A DNA stretch of 42,691 bases from Lachnospiraceae bacterium (GTDB taxonomy: Bacteria; Bacillota; Clostridia; Lachnospirales; Lachnospiraceae): the NCBI GenBank assembly GCA_900767585.1, contig CAAFZP010000049.1:1-42691 (forward strand). Reading direction: 5' to 3'. A model generated the notes under the pieces. It was not told where the DNA came from, ran no database searches, and saw nothing but the letters and a program-made list of their open reading frames with translations. Position 1 is the first letter of the stretch, and each line of letters begins with the position of its first letter. The position numbers and the translations under genes were made by a program. Below are positions 32,400 through 41,282 of this stretch, one piece after another.

Positions 32400-34283
32400 T
32401 TAAGAACAAGTTGCAATTACTAAATTTACAATACTCACACCGGCATCTACTGCCAAAGCTAATATATAAATCGTCTTTTGGAATGGTGTCATAAGCAGCA
32501 TTTTTTGATTTCGTTCTTCTGACCGTCCAATTTGTCTTAAATATAAGCCAACAGACAATAAACAGCAAACACAACCAAGTATACCATTCCAACCAACCAG
32601 TTCACCAAACGCTCCCAGCATCATACTCCAACAAAATACCAGTACACTGAAATATATACAATTAAAAATGTCTATTATTATTACACTTACTCGATTTTCC
32701 CAATAAACACCTTTGCCAATGTTCAATCCCAGAATTCTGGAACAACACAAAATGAAGAATATTAAAGAAGTGTATCCCAGTAAAGTCATCTCATCATCAC
32801 TATCGTTAAAATACATTAAATATGCATATACTCCAAGAAGGATTTCACGAACGCTTGTACATAAACTCATTGTCAAAAGCTTACCGAAATTTTTTGATGA
32901 CGAAATCGAAGCCGGTTTCATTGTTTTCTGATAATTATTGGCTCCAAATCCACCTTTTCCTGTCTGCGCATATCCCGTATTTGCAGTTGCAGACGGGCCC
33001 TGATTTGCCCCATTATTTGCAGTTGCGTACGTGCCCTGATTTACCCCATTATTTGCAGTTGCGTACGTGCCTTGATTTGACCCATAGCCTGTATGGAACG
33101 AGTTTCCGGTGCTTCCAACCGATGATGTTTGCGCAGTCTGTTGCTGATTTTGCTGCGCCGAAAAATTATTTTGAGCACGATTTGCAAAAGAAGCACTGGC
33201 AAGCATCTGCATCATTCTCTGATTTGCCTCACAAAACGGACATTTTCCCGTATTATTTCTAAAAAAATAATGTCCGTTCTGACACTGATCGAATCCCATT
33301 GTCGACCAATATTTTCCTAATACCGCCATCCATTCTTCCGCTGTAGGACGTCTCCTCGGATCCATATAGCCCTCTTCAAACGCCCGAATAAACATTTCCT
33401 GCAAATCCTGCGGCAGCGCCTGAAAATCAGGAGCATAAAGAGGATACGTTACTCCCTCCTTTTGCTGATGAAATGGGAAAAAACCATCCTTTATGTTGTC
33501 AATCGGCTGCGGTAACACTACCGATTCCTGATTCGTATAGTCATTGGCATCCATATTATGCTCGTATCCATAATTCGTTTTTTTAGCACAGGCAAAAGGA
33601 TGACACCCATTCATTAAAAGTGAAAAAATATGAACCGCCAAGGCAAACAAATCCGTCTCTTTTGTGTAGGTCGGAAGCGGTGCGCTTCTAAGATTTACCC
33701 CCTGACACAGCTTAATCTGTACTTCTGGAGCAATGTAATTCGCAAGTCCAACCTCACAACGATAAGTTATCCCATTGTCAATAATATGATACGAGTCTGT
33801 ATCTACAAGGGTAACACATAACGCATGGGAGGAATTCATATTTAAATCCACGCAGATATTCTGGGGATTTAAATCGCCACATACCTGATGAATGGAATGA
33901 ATTGTATCAATTGCAACACAAAGATTATAAGCAATCACGATTCTGTGTCTTAAATCAAACTGGTTTGCCTGGGTTGCATATACATTATTTAAATTTTGGT
34001 TATCCCTTAACCTTGGCATAATATAGCCTGCAAATCCATACTGATCATAAACTACATCCTGTGGCCATGTAACCTGCAGGAGCTGCGCATCAGTTAACTG
34101 ATATTGCACCATTCTTATTAGTTTTTCTTCTCTCTCCGCGGTCCTCCTGTCATTTCTGAACACTTTTAAAACAAAATCCGGATATCCTTCTATTTCATAG
34201 ATGCTGCCTTCTCCTCCTTTTGCCATGGGATTCGAATTCACAGTATAAAGATTTCCGGATCTTCCCTGGTACATATTATTCAT
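32400..34283 (-). CDS. Ser/Thr protein kinase of TerY-P type with zinc-ribbon, repeats and membrane tail
   Basis: A 627-residue protein. The kinase domain (about 5-335) has the Gly loop GGEGS (23-27), Lys K40 (FVLKVF), catalytic loop CGDLNPQN with D137, and DTD in place of DFG (D161, LVDTDSYHI). The GDxN and DTDS forms are typical of TerY-P kinases and leave the key residues intact. A Cys/His cluster (CQNGHYFFRNNTGKCPFC, about 347-364) looks like a zinc ribbon. A Gln/Asn/Thr-rich linker contains three 12-residue repeats, then four or five hydrophobic helices (about 470-620) anchor the C-terminus. Last gene of the run; its phosphatase and vWA partners are directly upstream. It may phosphorylate secretion components or the vWA protein. 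Confidence 0.88.
   Translation of the reverse strand: MNNMYQGRSGNLYTVNSNPMAKGGEGSIYEIEGYPDFVLKVFRNDRRTAEREEKLIRMVQYQLTDAQLLQVTWPQDVVYDQYGFAGYIMPRLRDNQNLNNVYATQANQFDLRHRIVIAYNLCVAIDTIHSIHQVCGDLNPQNICVDLNMNSSHALCVTLVDTDSYHIIDNGITYRCEVGLANYIAPEVQIKLCQGVNLRSAPLPTYTKETDLFALAVHIFSLLMNGCHPFACAKKTNYGYEHNMDANDYTNQESVVLPQPIDNIKDGFFPFHQQKEGVTYPLYAPDFQALPQDLQEMFIRAFEEGYMDPRRRPTAEEWMAVLGKYWSTMGFDQCQNGHYFFRNNTGKCPFCEANQRMMQMLASASFANRAQNNFSAQQNQQQTAQTSSVGSTGNSFHTGYGSNQGTYATANNGVNQGTYATANNGANQGPSATANTGYAQTGKGGFGANNYQKTMKPASISSSKNFGKLLTMSLCTSVREILLGVYAYLMYFNDSDDEMTLLGYTSLIFFILCCSRILGLNIGKGVYWENRVSVIIIDIFNCIYFSVLVFCWSMMLGAFGELVGWNGILGCVCCLLSVGLYLRQIGRSEERNQKMLLMTPFQKTIYILALAVDAGVSIVNLVIATCS
32981..33088. repeat. 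Three tandem 36-bp repeats inside the kinase gene
   Basis: The unit starting TTGCAGTTGC recurs at 32981, 33017 and 33053, exactly 36 bases apart, with few changes. It encodes a 12-residue repeat (GTYATANNGVNQ type). Gains or losses would keep the frame and only change linker length. Confidence 0.85.
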
Positions 34284-34320
34284 AATTCCACCATATCGTA
34301 ATCCTTTCCTTACCCTTTTC

Positions 34321-35793
34321 TCAGTTTGTATAACCGTCGGGGGCTATTCCCACCCCTATATTTGACTTTTCTTTATTCTCCTCTTTATCCTTCTCTGCAT
34401 CAGAAGCTGTTGCTTCCGCATCCGTTTCAGAATGAACAGTCATTTTTTCGTTTATATCCGTTTTTCTATTTTTTCCTGTCTTATATCCTAAAGCAAATGC
34501 ACACAAACCATACACAAATACTAATGCTAATATAAGTATTTTTAGAATATTGAATTTGTTACTCCCCCGTTTTTGTTTGTCATATGCCCGGATAGCCATC
34601 TCCCTTGACCGTACAGATGGCGTCGGTGCCGGTGGATTTGGCGGCTCCACGGATCTCTGTTTAAGCTCTGCCGGGGCCGACTCATTCATGGAAACCGGAT
34701 TCAAATGATTTAGCTTTCCTGTTGTTATCCCCGGTTCGGATTTACCTAACCGCACTCTTACATAATCTTCACCGATTGGAGGAACTGTATTATCTGTACT
34801 TAATGACGGATACGCCAACCGGTCATACTGAGACTGTAAGATTTTCCAATTTGGTTCTGCATAGTATTCCGGCATCTGACAATGAATCGGCATCTGATTA
34901 TTAATTGCACATACAATCGTCCGGTCATCCGTTACATTTCCGATTTTCCAGCTTGTATAATTATAACGTTCTACAGTTTCAATAACTGCATTGGCATTTT
35001 CATCTCCCAGAAGCTTTGAATACGCATTTTTCAAGCAATGATTAAATTGCTCATTTGTACTATTCGCATTCATAAAATCCTCCAGAAATTTATCCGGTTT
35101 TTTAATAGCTGAATTGTTATATACACTATCTGCATTCATCAGAAACTCTGCCAATGTAATATAAACATTCATTTTCTTTTCTTTTTGAATCATCGGGTTA
35201 AAATCAATCTGAGACAAGTTTAATAATGGTGGCAATAATGCATCCAACATTCCATCCGTCGCCAGCAATACTGCTGCAATCCCTTTACCTACAATGCCAA
35301 AATCCCATGATTCAACCCCTGCTCTTAGTGGTCTGACAGAGATGCCATCCATTCCCTTCTGCGGAACCGTAATCATCTCATAACAGCCATTATCATATCT
35401 GACAATTATCCCGCCATCTCCGGCATGCCCGTAATACACCATACTTCCCGTATATATAACCGTTGTTAATGTTGTATCATAATCCTCGATTTTTCCATCT
35501 TGTTCCTGACAGAAAAGTTCGATTCGGTCAAATGCAGCCTGATAAGCATTTTTTAAAACTTCCAGTATTTGCTCTCCGTTCATTGCAGGCCGAATATTTT
35601 TTTTACAGACTTGTGCTACTGTTTCCGACGCAAGCCACGATCCATCCTCGGAGTGCTTTGCACTTCCCACTCCATCAGCAACAACCAATACCCGCCATCC
35701 ATTCTTTAAAATTTCAATTTGATGTGCATCCTGACACACAACGCCCTTTTGTATATGGGATTTACCCTGTTGCGAAAATCCATATGTAATCAT
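34321..35793 (-). CDS. PP2C-type protein phosphatase with membrane anchor
   Basis: A 490-residue protein. The PP2C domain (about 1-300) opens GKSHIQKGVVCQDAH and has the metal-binding Asp motifs VVADGVGSAKHS, GHAGDGGII, TDGMLDAL and DDRTIVCAI. A Pro/Ser-rich linker (about 330-420), one membrane helix (about 425-447, ILILALVFVYGLCAFALGY) and an acidic tail follow. Orientation suggests a cytoplasmic phosphatase domain. It would reverse the kinase encoded next. The start is ambiguous: ATG at 35808 begins 4 bases after the vWA stop; ATG at 35793 has GGA 7 bases upstream and fits the family's N-terminus better, and is used here. With the vWA protein and kinase it forms a TerY-P-like triad. Confidence 0.88.
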   Translation of the reverse strand: MITYGFSQQGKSHIQKGVVCQDAHQIEILKNGWRVLVVADGVGSAKHSEDGSWLASETVAQVCKKNIRPAMNGEQILEVLKNAYQAAFDRIELFCQEQDGKIEDYDTTLTTVIYTGSMVYYGHAGDGGIIVRYDNGCYEMITVPQKGMDGISVRPLRAGVESWDFGIVGKGIAAVLLATDGMLDALLPPLLNLSQIDFNPMIQKEKKMNVYITLAEFLMNADSVYNNSAIKKPDKFLEDFMNANSTNEQFNHCLKNAYSKLLGDENANAVIETVERYNYTSWKIGNVTDDRTIVCAINNQMPIHCQMPEYYAEPNWKILQSQYDRLAYPSLSTDNTVPPIGEDYVRVRLGKSEPGITTGKLNHLNPVSMNESAPAELKQRSVEPPNPPAPTPSVRSREMAIRAYDKQKRGSNKFNILKILILALVFVYGLCAFALGYKTGKNRKTDINEKMTVHSETDAEATASDAEKDKEENKEKSNIGVGIAPDGYTN

Positions 35794-35811
35794 ATCTTTT
35801 CCACCCATCTT

Positions 35812-36534
35812 TTAATACCAGCCTTCGTCAATCTTCCTATCTTCTCTGGCCACTCTTGCTTCATTTGGCAAATCATCTAACGGAACATTTTCGCCAACTG
35901 TACTTTGAGAAATCGCTGTCATACTCTGGCTTAACCAGTCAAATATAGAAGTAAAATCGTATCCTCTCATTTCCATGACCCGTTTTGTAAGTTTTTTCAT
36001 CTGTGAGCAATCATACTCATTAAATCCCAATACCCAGAACTTAAGCTTTCCATGACTGCCGGCAGACTCCTCCTGTTGTATTCTTTGTGCCACCTGATCC
36101 ATATCTGCCTTATAAGAACTGGAAAGGCCATCGGTTATCATAAAAATCCATGGTTTAAAAAATGGAATACCAATCTGCTGATAAAACGCATTTCTCCTCT
36201 TTACAAGATCAATGGCCGTATTAATTCCTTCCGCCATCATCGTAAGTCCCTCTGCCTGTAATGTAACCGGAGGGATTTTTTCAACCGGGACAAAATCACA
36301 CACAACCTGAACTTTTGATGCGAATGTAACAATTGCAACATCCACTCTCTTTCTGGCAATCTCATCCATACATACCTGTTCCTTAAACCGTCTGATAGAA
36401 TCATTTAAACTGTTAATCGGATTTCCACGCATGGAACCGGATACATCCAACAGTAATACACATGCTAAATGAGGTTCCCCAATTGCCGATACAGAATCTC
36501 CAAATAATTCATTAAAATTTAATTGTTCTGCCAT
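35812..36534 (-). CDS. TerY-like von Willebrand factor A domain protein
   Basis: A 240-residue soluble vWA protein. The metal-ion-dependent adhesion site is complete: DVSGS (D30, S32, S34), the Thr in AEGLTMMAEG, and MITDG. The domain takes up residues 20-215, and the short tail ends KIDEGWY. Closest in character to TerY, the vWA partner in TerY-P triads, in which it is thought to act as an adaptor or phosphotarget for kinase and phosphatase. AAAGGAG lies 9 bases before the start. The phosphatase gene follows almost immediately. The lack of a signal peptide places it in the cytoplasm. Confidence 0.9.
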   Translation of the reverse strand: MAEQLNFNELFGDSVSAIGEPHLACVLLLDVSGSMRGNPINSLNDSIRRFKEQVCMDEIARKRVDVAIVTFASKVQVVCDFVPVEKIPPVTLQAEGLTMMAEGINTAIDLVKRRNAFYQQIGIPFFKPWIFMITDGLSSSYKADMDQVAQRIQQEESAGSHGKLKFWVLGFNEYDCSQMKKLTKRVMEMRGYDFTSIFDWLSQSMTAISQSTVGENVPLDDLPNEARVAREDRKIDEGWY

Positions 36535-36572
36535 TTTTCATTACTCCTTTGTATAAAAAATTTTATAATCAT

Positions 36573-37601
36573 CTAATTATTGTCTTTACGTTTAAGTTGT
36601 GAAATATCGTTATCCGTGGTTATCCATGCATATTCCATTGGGAAATCAACCTCATAAAGGGAATCTTCATTATATTCCGATATATTTATCAATTTAACAG
36701 TTATTCTTTCCGTTCCACTATAATATTCACAGTCTTCTTCAACTTCTAATGTATAACTTCCATCTGTATTTTTTATTTTATTCAAATTCAAAATAGTAAC
36801 CTGATTTTTATCTAATTCTTTTTTCAAATCATCATCCAGTTTTTTTTCAGCTTCGCTTTTTGCATATACTTCATCAGACTGATATAAACTACAACTTGTT
36901 ATATTCCATCCCCCCCGCGTATATTTCTGAGAGGTTATTTCCAAATATAAAATCCGAGTCATAAATTCATCTTCTAATGTTACTTTACAATAAGCAGTAT
37001 CAAAATTTTTATCCAACATTCTTTTTTCCACTTTTAAAGATTTCACTTCGGATGTTCTTATTTGTCCATCATATTCATAGGTTAGAATATCCCTAGGAAG
37101 TTGTTCCTTTAATCTTCTGTTGGAAGGTTTTCTTCCGCCTGCAATCGCAACGATCAATATTATTAAAAGCGCAACAACACCGATTCCGATAAGTCCCACC
37201 TTTTTTTTGTTTCCGGATGATAATTTATGTGCCTGCTGCTTTACCTTATTTTTCAGATTTGCAAACCCTTCTTTCGAAGACGGTGTACCTGCTCCCTGGG
37301 TGTTCCACTGCGGATTCATACCCTGACTCTGGTTATTCCACTGTGAATTCATACTCTGTCCCTGGTTATTCCACTGTGAATTCATACTCTGCCCCTGGTT
37401 ATTCCACTGTGAATTCGTACCCTGACCCTGGCTGTTCCACTGTGGAGTTGCACTTTGCTGTCTTGATGAATTCATTTGATGATTTGCCATTGGCTGACCC
37501 GCCTGTCTGTTCATAGATGTAGAAAAAGATTTTCCACATCTTGTGCAGACTTGTGCATTATCACTTAATACATTTCCGCATTTTGTACATATTTTGCTCA
37601 T
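36573..37601 (-). CDS. Zinc-ribbon membrane protein with 11-residue repeats
   Basis: A 342-residue protein. An N-terminal zinc ribbon (CTKCG then VCTRCG, residues 5-26) is followed by a Gln/Asn/Ser-rich stretch with 11-residue repeats (SMNSQWNNQGQ type), a basic segment, one membrane helix (about 136-157, VGLIGIGVVALLIILIVAIAG) and a C-terminal domain of about 180 residues with beta strands and no known motif, probably outside. The domain order parallels the kinase, which also has a zinc ribbon and a Gln/Asn-rich repeat linker, suggesting the two meet at the membrane. The start at 37601 has GGAGGAGG 4-5 bases upstream; the frame from 37643 includes that site. The function is unknown. Confidence 0.82.
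   Translation of the reverse strand: MSKICTKCGNVLSDNAQVCTRCGKSFSTSMNRQAGQPMANHQMNSSRQQSATPQWNSQGQGTNSQWNNQGQSMNSQWNNQGQSMNSQWNNQSQGMNPQWNTQGAGTPSSKEGFANLKNKVKQQAHKLSSGNKKKVGLIGIGVVALLIILIVAIAGGRKPSNRRLKEQLPRDILTYEYDGQIRTSEVKSLKVEKRMLDKNFDTAYCKVTLEDEFMTRILYLEITSQKYTRGGWNITSCSLYQSDEVYAKSEAEKKLDDDLKKELDKNQVTILNLNKIKNTDGSYTLEVEEDCEYYSGTERITVKLINISEYNEDSLYEVDFPMEYAWITTDNDISQLKRKDNN
37303..37445. repeat. 33-bp tandem repeats inside the zinc-ribbon gene
   Basis: TTCCACTG recurs at 37303, 37336, 37369, 37402 and 37435, exactly 33 bases apart, with 25-base spacers that differ at few positions. The array is in frame and encodes the 11-residue Gln/Asn/Ser/Trp repeat. Confidence 0.88.
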
Positions 37602-37678
37602 AACTCCTCCTCCGTGTCTTCGTAGTTTCCATGTTAAAATCAAAACACCCGTCTTCTGACAACGCCTAAATACATTGT

Positions 37679-38704
37679 TTATATACTCTGTATATTCGCT
37701 TTCATTTCCTGTAATTCATGTTCAATTTCATCTGCCAATAAACTTCTTTTCCGTGAATAAACAATAATTTCATCAATGGCATCACATACAGATTCTTTCT
37801 GTGACTGATCTTTATTGGTCATACAACCCATATATTTCCCCACAAGCTCAATCAGCTTTGAAAAATAATCATATATCCTCTCATCTTCTGTGATGTTTTT
37901 TTGTACAACCTTACACAAAGAAATCGACTTATCATAATCGCCTTTTGTAATCAACAAAAGTGCAAGACTTAATATCCCATCGATTTCCCCATATTCAAAT
38001 ACATAATCTAACAGACTGTTTTCCGCCTCTTTATAATTCTCCAAAGAGCTATATGCCATTATTCGTTTTTTCAAAACATACTTACGATGTTCTGTTGAAA
38101 ACTTTTCATTTTCTTCAAAGCATTGCAGTATTTCATTATATTTTTTCTGAAGCTCATAACAGTACACCAAATCGTCTATATATTGAGGTAATTCTTTTAA
38201 TGACTCCGGAACCGTTTTCAAAATCAGTTCGCTCTCTTTGTATTGCTTTCGCTCTATTTTTGCCAAAGCCATTATGTGATATCCCTGATAATTGGTTTTG
38301 TATTCCTGACACAATTTTTTTCCGACTTTTTCCATCTTCAAGTACATATGATGCTCACTATAAAAGCCGACAATCCCGCTCATAATCGCCCATTTATATT
38401 TGTAATCTGTCTCTAAAGCATACATTTTTAAATATGCCTGTTCTGCATCATTCACATTTCCCGTTTTATCATTTGCGTAAGCCAATTCCCCATACAGCTT
38501 CCTATCATCCGGCAACAATTCCTTTGCAAGATTCAAGTGTTTTAAGGCCTCCTCATAGTTCTCAATCACGTTGTAATATCTCCCCCAGCAATATTCTTTC
38601 ATACCCTGATCGGCTATATCATTTTCACTTGTCAGCAACTGCTCTACCGCAGCTACATCATCCTTCATTAACAGCTGCTCTACCTTTTCAACTAAAGTAT
38701 CCAT
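37679..38704 (-). CDS. Tetratricopeptide-repeat protein in the type VII locus
   Basis: A 341-residue soluble all-helical protein with TPR-like helix pairs: NYEEALKHLNLAKELLPDD, GELAYANDKTGNVNDAEQAYLKMYALE and KGDYDKSISLCKVVQK are the clearest. It lacks a signal peptide or membrane helix. TPR proteins serve as adaptors, so it may chaperone effectors or link the kinase module to the secretion machine; this is inference from context. The start at 38702-38704 has GGAGGA close upstream; the ATG at 38725 has no ribosome site and its codons contain this one. Confidence 0.8.
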   Translation of the reverse strand: MDTLVEKVEQLLMKDDVAAVEQLLTSENDIADQGMKEYCWGRYYNVIENYEEALKHLNLAKELLPDDRKLYGELAYANDKTGNVNDAEQAYLKMYALETDYKYKWAIMSGIVGFYSEHHMYLKMEKVGKKLCQEYKTNYQGYHIMALAKIERKQYKESELILKTVPESLKELPQYIDDLVYCYELQKKYNEILQCFEENEKFSTEHRKYVLKKRIMAYSSLENYKEAENSLLDYVFEYGEIDGILSLALLLITKGDYDKSISLCKVVQKNITEDERIYDYFSKLIELVGKYMGCMTNKDQSQKESVCDAIDEIIVYSRKRSLLADEIEHELQEMKANIQSI

Positions 38705-38768
38705 TGATCCTCCAATATCATACATTCATCAAATTTCTAATATTTGTATACCATGCGGTTCACCATTT

Positions 38769-39950
38769 TCATTTTTTGTATTTGTCAATTTCCCCCACAA
38801 TGTCCTTGGTGTCTTTTAACAAGTTGGATTCCTCATAAAAATTGTTTAATATTGCATTTTCTGTACCACCCGGTTCATTGGCATCGAAAGCCGTTGCCGC
38901 ATATTTATAAGCATGATTTAATACCCCGGCGGCATTGGCCTCACCTTCAAATGCATTGTACAAATTCTGCATATGTTTATATCCGGATTCCTGATACTCC
39001 TTAATCATGCTCTTCTTGCTTAAGGCCTCATGCTTTGGAATTGGATTTTTCGGAACAATCCCTTCCCTCTTTGTTATCAGATCTTTGCCATCCTGGATAA
39101 TATTTGCACCGGTATCAATCGTATCAAGTACATTACTTGCAGTCTTAATCGCTTTTGTCGTTTTAGTCTCTCCGCTACCGGCAATCACTGCATCTGCCAT
39201 ACCCTCTACTTTTGAATATTTTTCTGCCTCTTCTAAAAAAAGTTCCCTATATTTCGTCTTTCCTGTACCCTTAACAATAACTTCACCAATACCTATTGCT
39301 GCAATTGTAACCGCACCGGAACCTACTGCAAATACAGAATTAATCAATCCCCATGTATCAGACGCCGCTCCGGTTGCCATCTTAACCGGGCCTCCGGTTG
39401 CCAAATTTTTAATCATCTTTGCCGGCATCGACAACAAAGTTGTCCCCATTCCAACAACACTTCCTGCTGTTCCTTTCAAAGTATTTAACACGACATCCTT
39501 TTGCATGCCTTTTAGCGTCGTTTGATAATGTGCATCTATATCTGTATCCGCTTTTTTTAACGTGCCATTCGCTTTGGAACAGATTCTTTTGATTTCTTCT
39601 GCACTTGGCAAGCTGACTTCCGGCTGGATTAAGTTACTCAGGCTTGCCAACTTGGAGTTATACACCTCCTGCCGCTCTCCCAATTTCTTTGTAGTCTTCG
39701 CATTGGATGCATCAATGGATTTTACTTTTTCAAAAATTTGATTCAGTTTCTCCACGGTCGTGTTGTTCATATCCAGCATTCTTTTTCGATAGGCTTCGGT
39801 ATCTTCTGTCTTGATAAGCCCTGTCCACTTACCAATATGCAATCCCAAATCCCCCATGGCATCTGTAAATCCGAATAGTTGTTCTTCATTTATTTCTTTT
39901 ATTTGATTAACCATTTTCTGATAAGCTTCATCACTGTAATCTCTTGTCAT
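38769..39950 (-). CDS. Candidate type VII secreted effector with glycine-rich hydrophobic middle
   Basis: A 393-residue protein without a signal peptide. Residues 1-150 are helical and likely coiled coil (LNQIFEKVKSIDASNAKTTKKL), in the manner of LXG-like N-termini though I see no clear LXG motif. Residues about 155-240 are rich in Gly/Ala/Val with hydrophobic segments (GTAGSVVGMGTTLLSM, VFAVGSGAVTIAAIGIGEVIV), which might insert into membranes. The rest is helical and polar. It lies between the CHAP effector and the TPR gene, and no small immunity gene is obvious. It could equally be a structural component of the machine. AGAGG lies 7-8 bases before the start. Confidence 0.65.
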   Translation of the reverse strand: MTRDYSDEAYQKMVNQIKEINEEQLFGFTDAMGDLGLHIGKWTGLIKTEDTEAYRKRMLDMNNTTVEKLNQIFEKVKSIDASNAKTTKKLGERQEVYNSKLASLSNLIQPEVSLPSAEEIKRICSKANGTLKKADTDIDAHYQTTLKGMQKDVVLNTLKGTAGSVVGMGTTLLSMPAKMIKNLATGGPVKMATGAASDTWGLINSVFAVGSGAVTIAAIGIGEVIVKGTGKTKYRELFLEEAEKYSKVEGMADAVIAGSGETKTTKAIKTASNVLDTIDTGANIIQDGKDLITKREGIVPKNPIPKHEALSKKSMIKEYQESGYKHMQNLYNAFEGEANAAGVLNHAYKYAATAFDANEPGGTENAILNNFYEESNLLKDTKDIVGEIDKYKK

Positions 39951-39978
39951 ATGGTGTACCTCTTCTTAATAAAAATCT

Positions 39979-40968
39979 TTAATCTAAATATATGTATCCT
40001 CGAAATCCCATTTCTTTTCTCTCACCATTTAAATCTTGGGGCACATGCGTTATCTGTTCGGGGGTCTGCGATACACATCCCCAGGAATTTGTTGAATTTT
40101 CATAATAATTATATGTTCCAGTCTTATATGTTAATTGTTTGCCACCACTACGAGCCGTATACCAAACACCTCCCCATGAAGATTCCGAATAAATAACGCT
40201 CTTTACCGTTCCATCCGAATTATAAATAACATCTTCAACAACAGCCACATGACCTGGTCCAGAATAATTCTCATCTCCCCAAACCATTATGGCTCCTTTT
40301 TTAGGTTCATTTACATTCGTCGAATATCCTCCATAACTGTCTCTATAATTCCACCAATCTTTTGCATCACCCGAAAATACCATTGGAGGTCGTTCTTCCG
40401 AATTTGGATATTTTTCAGCCAGTATCTCATTGGCACGTCCTCTTGCATAAGTTACACAATTAGGCTGTGATGCCAGATTGCCGTAATAAGGATTACCCTG
40501 TTCCGGAGCACTAACTCTTGGAGTAAATTTTAATTCATTCATCCACTTGTCTATATTTTCTTTTCCACCTGCATCATAATGTGCCCGAATTTGTTCATCC
40601 GTCATTCCTCTTGCATGCAAATATTGGATATCCGCGGAATTATCCTTGCAATAATGATCAAAATCCCTATCCCCTGCACTATCGTATAAATTTACCTTCA
40701 ATTTATTCGCGCACATTGTATCCGACTCATCATTGGAATCACACAGCACCTGCATATAATTAGCAGTTTTTTCAATCAATGTAATGAGTTGCTGCCAACT
40801 ATCCTGCATAACTTTATACTCTTGATCCAATTGCGTATGTGTTTTCCCGGAATCTTTTTTTCCACTTGTTAGCTCTTTCTTTTTTAACTTGCTGCATTTC
40901 TCTTTTAATGTTTCCAATCTTTTAATTGACGCTCTGATATTCGCGGTATCTATTTCAAAAACTTCCAT
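39979..40968 (-). CDS. WXG-like N-terminus fused to a CHAP amidase/peptidase domain: candidate type VII effector
   Basis: A 329-residue protein. Residues 1-95 form a helical hairpin of WXG/LXG type (DTANIRASIKRLETLKEKC, then MQDSWQQLITLIEKTANYM). Residues 155-329 form a CHAP domain with catalytic Cys C171 (PNCVTYARGRA), His H240 (GPGHVAVVEDV) and probably E262 (YSESSW), plus the typical GAIMVWGDENYSG strand. CHAP enzymes cleave peptidoglycan peptides. There is no Sec signal peptide, so export by the type VII machine encoded alongside is likely. It may be an antibacterial toxin or a wall-opening enzyme for the secretion apparatus. Confidence 0.85.
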   Translation of the reverse strand: MEVFEIDTANIRASIKRLETLKEKCSKLKKKELTSGKKDSGKTHTQLDQEYKVMQDSWQQLITLIEKTANYMQVLCDSNDESDTMCANKLKVNLYDSAGDRDFDHYCKDNSADIQYLHARGMTDEQIRAHYDAGGKENIDKWMNELKFTPRVSAPEQGNPYYGNLASQPNCVTYARGRANEILAEKYPNSEERPPMVFSGDAKDWWNYRDSYGGYSTNVNEPKKGAIMVWGDENYSGPGHVAVVEDVIYNSDGTVKSVIYSESSWGGVWYTARSGGKQLTYKTGTYNYYENSTNSWGCVSQTPEQITHVPQDLNGERKEMGFRGYIYLD

Positions 40969-40991
40969 TGTACATTATCCCTTCTACTAAA

Positions 40992-41282
40992 CTAATATAA
41001 ATCCCCATCAGCCTTGTCCAGATCTGATATAAATTTAGTACAATACGTATTATATTTTTTCCCCAACGATTCCGCAGAAGAACTGCTTACACCACTTCCG
41101 GTCGCGACCTGCTGTTGAAACTCTACCAGAGCATCATGCGTCTGCCCCGACACAATTCCGTTTTCTGTAATCTCACCCAAAATTTCTATATATTCTTTAA
41201 CATATTCATTATATTTTTTATAATTTGTTTGGAAAAAACCACCCACATCGGTTATATAATCATCCTCGACAATTAAGTTCAT
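40992..41282 (-). CDS. Small WXG100-superfamily-like protein
   Basis: A 96-residue helical protein, the size of WXG100 proteins: a first helix around VGGFFQTNYKKYNEYVKEYIEILGEI, a turn with NGIVSGQTHDALVEF, and a second helix LGKKYNTYCTKFISDLDKAD ending DGDLY. There is no WxG; GIVSGQTHDAL occupies the turn. Its ATG overlaps the stop of the preceding coiled-coil gene by 4 bases, so the two are translated together and probably form a heterodimer. It lies just before the CHAP gene and could be its secretion partner. Confidence 0.75.
   Translation of the reverse strand: MNLIVEDDYITDVGGFFQTNYKKYNEYVKEYIEILGEITENGIVSGQTHDALVEFQQQVATGSGVSSSSAESLGKKYNTYCTKFISDLDKADGDLY

Noticed and set aside
32353..32592. 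Minus-strand 79-residue Cys-rich frame at the kinase 3' end
   Set aside because: It lies in another frame of the kinase's membrane tail and runs through the terminator.
37217..37516. Plus-strand frame with STVNSYS repeats, or a CRISPR-like array
   Set aside because: It is the opposite strand of the in-frame 33-bp repeats. Spacers are near-identical to each other, so it is not CRISPR.
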